Shown in pieces: positions 26,392 through 32,668 of a stretch of 64,000 nucleotides of DNA; the stretch's first letter is position 1, and each line of letters begins with the position of its first letter. The translations under genes and the position numbers were made by a program. Source of the stretch: Bacteroidota bacterium (GTDB lineage: Bacteria; Bacteroidota; Bacteroidia; Chitinophagales; Chitinophagaceae); assembly GCA_023417815.1 (NCBI GenBank), contig JAEZEI010000021.1:1-64000 (forward strand), written 5' to 3'. The notes under the pieces are model-generated. The model searched no databases. It saw nothing but the letters and a program-made list of their open reading frames with translations, and was not told where the DNA came from.

Positions 26392-26428
26392 TGTCTTGTT
26401 TTGTCTTGAATTGTCTTGTTTTGTCTTG
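26392..26428. promoter_or_regulatory. Four TGTCTTG direct repeats, 10-bp period
   Basis: TGTCTTG starts at 26392, 26402, 26412 and 26422, one helical turn apart. The array lies 67 bp upstream of the XRE gene, over the expected -33 region. It is the shape of a cooperative binding site; the XRE protein itself is the obvious candidate, but that is inference. Confidence 0.55.
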
Positions 26429-26450
26429 TTTTCAACCGGCATAAACGAAA

Positions 26451-26472
26451 AAAGCCTCCTAACGGAGGCTTT
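26451..26472 (-). terminator. Terminator of the short T9SS gene
   Basis: Stem AAAGCCTCC-TAAC-GGAGGCTTT with a T-run on the minus strand, 19 bp past the stop at 26492. Confidence 0.85.
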
Positions 26473-26491
26473 CATTTGCGGGGGTCTTATA

Positions 26492-27574
26492 TTATTTTAT
26501 ACTTATCGTAGCTACATGGGCAACACCGTTACCGGCGATCCTCAGCCTGTAAATGCCGGGAGTGACCATAGGCAGGGTAAGTGAAAGGTTATTGCTGCCG
26601 TTATCCAAAATAATATTATCGATCGGCATTACCAGTCCCCTGCCTGAAAGCAGGCTAACCGAATATTTACCGGCCGTTGCATTATTAATAAATAATTGCG
26701 CTCTCCTTCCCTGTACAGGATTTGGATATACCAGAACTTCTGCAGCTTCAGGATTACTTCCCAAACGTGCAACCGCACTGAAAAGATTGTTCCCGGACAG
26801 CAGTGTCGCCTTCACCCTGTAGAATAATTGCTGGTCGCTGATCACCTGGTCGGCAAGCACATAGGTTTCGGTTCCGCCATTGTTATCGGCAGGAACAGTG
26901 CTGGCAACCGTAATAAAGTTCACTCCGTCAATGGAACGCTCCACATCATACTGGATCACGTTCATTTCATCTTCTACCGACCATTCCACCTGCGGGATAT
27001 TATTCTTTTCCCACGTTTTTATGGTGGTGAAGGAAACCGGCATCGTAGTGGCCATTTCAGTTAAGTAAATGAGCCTGAAACGGAACTGGTTCGCCGATCC
27101 TGCATCAGCAGTAACAGTGAATGGAACTATGGTCGTGCCATCAAGATCAAGCGGAAAGAATTTATTAAGGTACAGGTCTTCAATGAATGCAGTAAGTCCC
27201 GGCTGTTGCAGGTTCTTCATGATAACCTCTATCTCGTAATTGAGCTGGCGCATGTTCCACATGCGGAAGAAAGTTGTATCACTTAAAATGACTGTCCGGC
27301 GGCGTTCCACCACGAAATTCTGGTTATCGCGGTATATACCGAAGTTTTCACCGAAATTGGTCATCTTCCATACATCCATACCATCAATATCATTCGAGTA
27401 TCCCGGGTCGTAATTGGTCATGTTCCCATCCACTAGTACGGAAGGGCCATTGCCGTCAACGATCTTAAGATTTGCACGGAAAAGTTGCTGCGAATACAGT
27501 TCTGGCGGTATGCCGGTTAAAATGAGGATCCAGGCTGCGCATAGCGCCTGTCCCAGGATTGATTTGGTTTTCAT
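26492..27574 (-). CDS. Short T9SS type A sorting domain protein
   Basis: A 360-residue secreted protein. The ATG at 27574 (MKTKSILGQALCAAWILILTG) provides the signal peptide and is preferred over the one at 27634. There is no jelly-roll or beta-helix part. The mature protein starts with the segment that in the larger paralogues follows the shared module (DIDGMDVWKMTNFGENFGIY, VVERRRTV), then a Fn3-like region (PQVEWSVEDEMNVIQYDVERS) and a type A sorting domain (VLVYPNPVQGRRAQLF). It therefore looks like a C-terminal-half version of its large relatives. Truncation by deletion or independent short design cannot be told apart by eye. Confidence 0.8.
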   Translation of the reverse strand: MKTKSILGQALCAAWILILTGIPPELYSQQLFRANLKIVDGNGPSVLVDGNMTNYDPGYSNDIDGMDVWKMTNFGENFGIYRDNQNFVVERRRTVILSDTTFFRMWNMRQLNYEIEVIMKNLQQPGLTAFIEDLYLNKFFPLDLDGTTIVPFTVTADAGSANQFRFRLIYLTEMATTMPVSFTTIKTWEKNNIPQVEWSVEDEMNVIQYDVERSIDGVNFITVASTVPADNNGGTETYVLADQVISDQQLFYRVKATLLSGNNLFSAVARLGSNPEAAEVLVYPNPVQGRRAQLFINNATAGKYSVSLLSGRGLVMPIDNIILDNGSNNLSLTLPMVTPGIYRLRIAGNGVAHVATISIK

Positions 27575-27752
27575 TACGGGTTTTCTGGTAAGCCCTTTAG
27601 GGTATTGAATTATGGCAAATATCAGCAGCTTCATTAATATGTACTATCGTACACATTTTGAATGATCTGTAGATATTTTACTAGTCCACAAAACGCAAAA
27701 ACACGTGCGTTATTGTAAACCCAACATAATATTATAGGGATAAACTACGTAG

Positions 27753-30197
27753 TTACTGCCCTCCGAGGCCCTGCCCTCCCTGGGTACGGGAAGCCTCTTC
27801 TTCGAGGGCGGTCTTACGTTGCCTTGCAGCTTTTACCTGGGCATTTCCAAAGCGGTAAGAGAAATTAAGTTTGAACTGGCGGCTCTCCCAGGATCCTTTT
27901 GCGGTGAATTTCTGCCCGGCGAAATCACTGGTCCCGCCCCATTTCATGGTACCGAAAAGATCTGTTAAGGATGCTTTTATATTTCCGTTTCCTTTAAACA
28001 ACACTTTTTGTACCCCCAGGTCCAGGCCTCCCATTGCATTGTTCTTGAACGTTCCCTGCCAGATGGAAGGAGCAGAGTACCATCCGCTCATTTCAACCGT
28101 CCAGGTGCTGCTTAACTTATAACTCTGCTGACCGTAAACATTAAAGGAATAAACATCAAGGTCCACTTCCCTGCCCTCACCAAAGTTTGCCTGGTACTTG
28201 GAGTAATAGGTATTCAGGTTGAAAAAGGCAGAATATTTCTTTATCTGCAGCGGGTAGCTTATGTTCAGGCTGATAATATCCTGCGTTGCGAGATTCTTTT
28301 TTGTAAGGAAGCTTTTTGAAAGTTCCGCAGTGTCGATTATCTGCGCAAGGATATCATTCACCTTGCTGTAATTGAGCGCGATGTTCAATTTGTAGCGGTA
28401 AGTATGGGTGATCCCGAAACTGTTGGTGTATTGTGGACGCAGTTCCGTATTCCCTTTCATGAAAGAATATTCATCCAGTTTGAATTCGAACGGGTTCAGG
28501 TCCTGGTAGGCCGGGCGATCGATCCGCCTGCTGTAGGTGAAGCCCCATTGTTTCATAGGGTTCTTGTTCAGCGTTAGTGCAAAACTTGGGAACAGGTCGG
28601 TATAAGGGCGTTTAAAGCTTGAGTCGTAAGCAACATAATTTCCGTTCGATCTCCTGTAGCCTGTAGAAAATCCTTTGGAGATCGTATTCTCCATCCTCAC
28701 ACCGGCCTGGATCATAAAGCCTTTGAACGGCCGGTTATAATTCACATATAGCGCATTGATGTTCTCCTCATAATCGAATCGGTTGCTGCGCAGGCTGTCG
28801 AGAACACTTGAAGCGGTGTAGACATTATACCTCCGGAAATCATTTTCAGTTTCGATGATGGAAACCTTTCCACCGAAACCAAGTTTTCCTTTCAGGAAAT
28901 TCTGTTCGTAATCGACTTTGGCAGAATAAATATCGATCTGCGTTGGGGCGATCATATTATATATAACACGCGAGATCTCATTTTCACCAGATGCATCAAA
29001 ATAGATGTTCGGCTGCATCTGGTTGGTATTTATACGATAGCGGCCATAGTCAGCATCAATATTCAACACCCTGCCTGCAGTGTCCGCCATCCTGTAGTTC
29101 AGGTTGAAGTTTGTATTGTTACGCTCCATTGAGCTGGTGTTGTCTGCTTCCAGCACCTTCACCTTGGTATTGGTCGGCGAATAATAGATCGGGGTGGTGC
29201 TGTTGGTCTCCATATTATTATCAGATACGGAACCGTTCGCAATGAAACCCAGCGTGCTCTTCTTACTCAGGAAGAAATCTGCACCCGCCTTGAAATTATG
29301 GTTAAGCGATTTGTTGAACATCGCATTATTCTGATCGAAGATCGAATCGCCGAGTGTGCGGTAGAAGCGCATCTCACTGATGCTTTTGTTCTGGTTGATA
29401 CTGTAATTCCCAAATACGTTAGAGAATTTGTTGCGGTTATTCAGCGCAATGCCTCCGTTGTATTTTGGAAATGTTCCCACGGCCCAACCTGCGTTCACTG
29501 ATCCGTTCGTACCATACGATTTATTCTTTTTCAGCCTGATATTGATGATCCCGGCATTACCTGCGGCTTCATAGCGTGCGGAAGGATTTGTGATAATTTC
29601 AATTGCTTCAACCTGCGAAGACTGCAGGCTTTTCAGGTAATCTGCAAGATCCTTTCCTGCAAGCGGTGTCGGCCTTCCGTCGATATAAACCTGCACCCCG
29701 TTCTTCCCGCTCAGGCTGAGATTGTCGTCGCGGTCAACCAGTACGCCGGGCGATTTGCGGAGCAATTCCATCACATCGGAGCCTGCAGCATTAATGGTTC
29801 CTTCAACATTCAGTATGGTCTTGTCCGCTTTAACCTCCACAAGTGGTTTCCGTGAAGTGACCACAACCCCTGCAAGTTCAGAGGATGTCTTCACCATGAT
29901 CACAGGGTCTATGGTGATATCCGTTCCTGAGAACTGGATCGGTCCCTGGAGGTGATCCCGGAATCCTATATGGGTGAAACCTATATAATAAGTACCAGGT
30001 TCAACATGAAGAAATTCGTAGGCGCCGTTATTCTTTACTGCAGAATATTTCACTGCCACGGTATCGGTATTATAAAGGGTAACCGTAGCCTGGGGGGCAG
30101 CTTTACTGTTCTCATCCAGCACAACACCACTTATCTTTTGTGCCTGGGCACCAGCGGCCAGGAAGGTAAGAACAAAATATATTGCAATAGTTCTCAT
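27753..30197 (-). CDS. TonB-dependent-receptor-like outer-membrane protein
   Basis: An 814-residue protein starting at the ATG at 30197 (MRTIAIYFVLTFLAAGAQAQ, signal peptide). First comes a CarboxypepD-regulatory-like domain (about 20-105: ISGVVLDENSKAAPQATVTL). A plug domain follows, with VEVKADKTILNVEGTIN and the conserved 'VQVYIDGRPTPLAGKDL' and 'IEIITNPSARYEAAGNAGIINI'. The remainder is an outer-membrane beta-barrel of the OMP_b-brl_3 family, ending in a Gly/Gln-rich tail after aromatic strand RQFKLNFSYRFGNA. No SusD homologue is adjacent. This subfamily is often not linked to glycan import; substrate unknown. Confidence 0.9.
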   Translation of the reverse strand: MRTIAIYFVLTFLAAGAQAQKISGVVLDENSKAAPQATVTLYNTDTVAVKYSAVKNNGAYEFLHVEPGTYYIGFTHIGFRDHLQGPIQFSGTDITIDPVIMVKTSSELAGVVVTSRKPLVEVKADKTILNVEGTINAAGSDVMELLRKSPGVLVDRDDNLSLSGKNGVQVYIDGRPTPLAGKDLADYLKSLQSSQVEAIEIITNPSARYEAAGNAGIINIRLKKNKSYGTNGSVNAGWAVGTFPKYNGGIALNNRNKFSNVFGNYSINQNKSISEMRFYRTLGDSIFDQNNAMFNKSLNHNFKAGADFFLSKKSTLGFIANGSVSDNNMETNSTTPIYYSPTNTKVKVLEADNTSSMERNNTNFNLNYRMADTAGRVLNIDADYGRYRINTNQMQPNIYFDASGENEISRVIYNMIAPTQIDIYSAKVDYEQNFLKGKLGFGGKVSIIETENDFRRYNVYTASSVLDSLRSNRFDYEENINALYVNYNRPFKGFMIQAGVRMENTISKGFSTGYRRSNGNYVAYDSSFKRPYTDLFPSFALTLNKNPMKQWGFTYSRRIDRPAYQDLNPFEFKLDEYSFMKGNTELRPQYTNSFGITHTYRYKLNIALNYSKVNDILAQIIDTAELSKSFLTKKNLATQDIISLNISYPLQIKKYSAFFNLNTYYSKYQANFGEGREVDLDVYSFNVYGQQSYKLSSTWTVEMSGWYSAPSIWQGTFKNNAMGGLDLGVQKVLFKGNGNIKASLTDLFGTMKWGGTSDFAGQKFTAKGSWESRQFKLNFSYRFGNAQVKAARQRKTALEEEASRTQGGQGLGGQ

Positions 30198-30215
30198 TTC
30201 AGAATTTTTGGGCTG

Positions 30216-30247
30216 CAAAGATAAATATGTTACTTCTTAAATAACAA
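30216..30247 (-). promoter_or_regulatory. Bacteroidota-type promoter of the TonB-receptor-like gene
   Basis: Minus-strand TATCTTTG (30216-30223) is an exact -7 match. A TTG lies 21 bp upstream (30245-30247), the spacing expected of the -33 box. The start codon at 30197 follows the -7 element by 18 bp. Confidence 0.7.
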
Positions 30248-30341
30248 TAAAATACATGTATGGGTAAGGGTAAAAACGAATAAAATGTTGCGTGATTGCC
30301 AGTAGAAATACCCTTTCTGGGGGGAATATTACGATGAGGAG

Positions 30342-30370
30342 AAAAAAAAATCCCCACGCATTTGTGGGGA
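30342..30370 (-). terminator. Terminator of tRNA-Val
   Basis: Stem TCCCCAC/GTGGGGA (30351-30370) followed on the minus strand by a long T-run (30342-30350). It lies 7 bp past the 3' end of the tRNA. Confidence 0.85.
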
Positions 30371-30377
30371 ATCTTTG

Positions 30378-30452
30378 TGGGAGCACACGGGTTCGAACCG
30401 CGGACCCTCTGCTTGTAAGGCAGATGCTCTAAACCAGCTGAGCTATGCTCCC
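30378..30452 (-). tRNA. tRNA-Val (anticodon UAC)
   Basis: A 75-nt cloverleaf on the minus strand. The acceptor stem is GGGAGCA/TGCTCCC with discriminator A. The D-arm has GCTCAGCTGGTTTAGAGC. The anticodon loop CTTACAA sits on stem TCTGC/GCAGA, giving anticodon UAC. The T-arm has GGTTCGAACCC-type sequence. CCA is not encoded. Confidence 0.93.
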
Positions 30453-30468
30453 TTTCGTTTTGGGACGG

Positions 30469-30499
30469 CAAAGATAAGCGTTAAAATATTTCTGCAAAA
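30469..30499 (-). promoter_or_regulatory. Promoter of tRNA-Val
   Basis: Minus-strand TATCTTTG (30469-30476) matches the -7 consensus. A TTTTG lies 18 bp upstream (30495-30499). The mature 5' end at 30452 follows by 16 bp. Confidence 0.7.
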
Positions 30500-30572
30500 T
30501 ATTTCAGAATCAATTCTCAAATTTTTTGAACGGTTCGGAGTAAAATGGCAAAAGGTGTAATTTTATGGGGCA

Positions 30573-30869
30573 ATGTATAATAATGAACAATATGGCGCCG
30601 ACCCGCTTCAGCTCGATGAAGCAGAAGTATGCACCGACACTGCATCCGATTACAGCCTGGTAGTATGGAATGATGATGTGAACACCTTCGACTGGGTCAT
30701 TGAAACCCTGGTAGAAGTTTGTGGCCACCAGCAGCAGCAGGCCGAACAATGCGCCCTGCTCATTCATACCCAGGGTAAATATGCCGTTCAAAAAGGATCT
30801 TTTGAATTTTTGAAGCCTAAATGCGAGGCCATAACCGACCGGCTCATCAACGCTACCATAGAAAGCTGA
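30573..30869 (+). CDS. clpS: ATP-dependent Clp protease adaptor ClpS
   Basis: A 98-residue adaptor that delivers N-degron substrates to the ClpAP protease. The ClpS core is intact: YSLVVWNDDVNTFDWVI (28-44; the 'NDD-x-T' of the substrate pocket) and the AEQCALLIHTQGKYAV helix (57-72) containing the conserved His. The N-terminal extension is short and acidic, as usual. It is probably transcribed alone; two very small ORFs follow 69 bp downstream. Confidence 0.92.
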   Translation: MYNNEQYGADPLQLDEAEVCTDTASDYSLVVWNDDVNTFDWVIETLVEVCGHQQQQAEQCALLIHTQGKYAVQKGSFEFLKPKCEAITDRLINATIES

Positions 30870-30938
30870 CCTCCTCCCTCATCATTGGTACGATATTTTA
30901 TTTGTAATGATTAATTCGTCACAATTAAAATATCACTC

Positions 30939-31067
30939 ATGGCAACAAATAGAAAAGGTTTACTGCTCGCAGGCCTTGCCGCCTTTGCTTATTACAAGTA
31001 TTCCAAAATGTCACCTGAACAAAAAAAGAATTTATTCTCCGGTATTCGCGAGAAAGGAAAAAACTGA
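30939..31067 (+). CDS. Small membrane-associated protein, 42 residues
   Basis: Starts ATG GCA ACA and ends TGA. The peptide opens MATNRKG, then an Ala/Leu/Gly-rich hydrophobic segment LLLAGLAAFAYYKY (one membrane-associated helix), then a basic tail with SPEQKKNLFSGI. There is no database family I can name, but the shape is that of a small YtxH-like or stress peptide. Its stop overlaps the next ATG (TGATG), indicating translational coupling with the 34-residue ORF. Confidence 0.6.
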   Translation: MATNRKGLLLAGLAAFAYYKYSKMSPEQKKNLFSGIREKGKN

Positions 31068-31171
31068 TGGATGATTACCTTCCTTCTTCAGTAAGGAATA
31101 AATTCTCCTCATCCGAACCTGCAGGCAGCAGCATGAACATGGAGCCTGAATATGGCAAGGGAACTTTTTAG
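31067..31171 (+). CDS. Hypothetical 34-residue ORF, coupled to the preceding one
   Basis: The start overlaps the TGA of the small membrane ORF by one base (TGATG), so translation may be coupled. The peptide is polar: MDDYLPSSVRNKFSSSEPAG, then a Met/Glu-containing tail. It is not recognisable and may not be real. A strong terminator follows 30 bp later. Confidence 0.35.
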   Translation: MDDYLPSSVRNKFSSSEPAGSSMNMEPEYGKGTF

Positions 31172-31201
31172 GAAAGTTCAGAAGCTTTCCCGTAACCAGG
31201 A

Positions 31202-31224
31202 CCCCGGTATAGCCGGGGTTTTTT
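31202..31224 (+). terminator. Terminator after the small-ORF pair
   Basis: Stem CCCCGG-TATAG-CCGGGG (31202-31218) followed by six T. It stands at the convergent junction with the exonuclease gene, whose stop is at 31223. Confidence 0.85.
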
Positions 31225-32560
31225 AATGGACGCTGAAAACGATCTTGTTCGATGGATTGGCTTCTGCGAAAGCATACACGCTGTTGCGGATAAAATCATT
31301 GTCCGGGAAAGGATCGAGGATCTCTTTAAGCCCGCTGAGTCCATAACCTGCCGGGTCATCATTTAAATAACCCATTCCCCAAAAGCATCCCTTTTCAATA
31401 AGCAGGCAGATCTTTTTTCCGCCTTCGCCATTGTCTGTAATGGCGAATGTGGGAAGGCGTTGCTGCAACGCTTCAATTGCCTTGCCTACCCTGGTATTAT
31501 ATTCGGGTGGATCCTCGTTCAGTTCTTCCTGGTCATTAAGCCGGGAAATATGGCACAGGTCGGGGTGCAGCCTGAATTCCCCGATCATTTTCCGCAGCAT
31601 CACCCTGCCCTCGTGCAGAAGGTTGAACCGGTACAGCGCAGGGAGATGTTTCTTCCTGCGTTCGATACCGAGACGGATAAAACCTTTATTATCCATGAAG
31701 GAATACAGGCCGTATTTTATCTCCGGCTGCTTCTGGCTGTAATTGAAACGCGGCCAGAGCCTGCGTATTTCGGTACTCTCCAGCACGAGCGCGTGCAGTT
31801 CGCTTGCGCATTCACGATAAGTGATATTGCAAACGAGCCGCAGGTATTGCTGCCGGCGATGGCCGGTATCGGAATGCGTAAAATGACTTGTCACCCGCTT
31901 GCGGATATTTATCGCCTTTCCTACATAGATAACTATTCCCGCACCATCGTGGAAATAATAAACGCCCGGTCCTTTGGGGAGCGACCTGATAACGGCCCGC
32001 TTAAGGTTCGGCGGCAGCCATTGTTCAGATGAAGTACGCTTCAGCATCTGCCCAATGTGCACACCCGCTCCTCGTTGTATGAGCAATTCAAGCAACTGCG
32101 CTGTAGCCAGGGCATCGCCGGAAGCACGGTGGCGGTTCTGAATTTCTATTCCCAGGGATGCACAAAGTTTTCCCAGGCTATAGGAAGGAAGGCCTTCCAC
32201 CACTTTCCTGCTGAGGCGCACAGTACACAGTCTTTTCTCATCCAGGTTATACCCGGCCATGGCAAGATGGTGGCGGACAAAAGAATAATCAAAGTTCACA
32301 TTGTGTGCAACAAAAACATTCCCGCGAAGCATGGAAAAGATCCTTTCCGCTATTTCAGGGAACTGCGGTGCGGTAGCCACCATGGCATTGGTGATCCCGG
32401 TAAGGGAAGTGATGTACGGCGGAATAGGCTGCAACGGGTTCACGAGGGAGGAAAAACTGTCGGCCAGTTTTTCGCCATCATATATATATACAGCGATCTC
32501 GGTGATGCCATGCGCTGCTGCATGGCCGCCAGTGGTCTCTATATCTACTACCGCGTACAT
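31223..32560 (-). CDS. Exonuclease (DEDD) / GIY-YIG nuclease fusion
   Basis: A 445-residue protein starting at the ATG at 32560 (MYAVVDIETTGG); reading further upstream adds a low-complexity leader that overlaps valS on the other strand. Residues 1-160 are a DEDDh 3'-5' exonuclease like DnaQ: D6-x-E8, D91 in NFDYSFVRHH, H144 and D149 in HRASGDALA. Residues about 198-290 are a GIY-YIG nuclease of the UvrC/Cho type: GVYYF (199-203) and IYVGKA (211-216). The rest is uncharacterised. This fusion is found in many bacteria and is thought to act in DNA repair; substrates are not known. valS is divergent, 108 bp away. Confidence 0.88.
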   Translation of the reverse strand: MYAVVDIETTGGHAAAHGITEIAVYIYDGEKLADSFSSLVNPLQPIPPYITSLTGITNAMVATAPQFPEIAERIFSMLRGNVFVAHNVNFDYSFVRHHLAMAGYNLDEKRLCTVRLSRKVVEGLPSYSLGKLCASLGIEIQNRHRASGDALATAQLLELLIQRGAGVHIGQMLKRTSSEQWLPPNLKRAVIRSLPKGPGVYYFHDGAGIVIYVGKAINIRKRVTSHFTHSDTGHRRQQYLRLVCNITYRECASELHALVLESTEIRRLWPRFNYSQKQPEIKYGLYSFMDNKGFIRLGIERRKKHLPALYRFNLLHEGRVMLRKMIGEFRLHPDLCHISRLNDQEELNEDPPEYNTRVGKAIEALQQRLPTFAITDNGEGGKKICLLIEKGCFWGMGYLNDDPAGYGLSGLKEILDPFPDNDFIRNSVYAFAEANPSNKIVFSVH

Positions 32561-32642
32561 CGGGGCAACGAATTTACTAATTATTTTAGTGCGAAAGGCT
32601 GCAAAGTGAAATTCAATTCCATTTTCATGCACCGGTTCTTTG

Positions 32643-32650
32643 TACTTTTG
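32643..32650 (+). promoter_or_regulatory. -7 element for valS
   Basis: TACTTTTG matches TAnnTTTG. The ATG at 32669 begins 18 bp past its end, so the leader would be short. Confidence 0.55.
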
Positions 32651-32668
32651 CTGCCCAAATGGAACGGA

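Noticed and set aside
32057..32668. Long N-terminal extension of valS
   Set aside because: It is the complement of the exonuclease gene; no ValRS has such an extension, and a promoter with ATG is found at 32643-32671.
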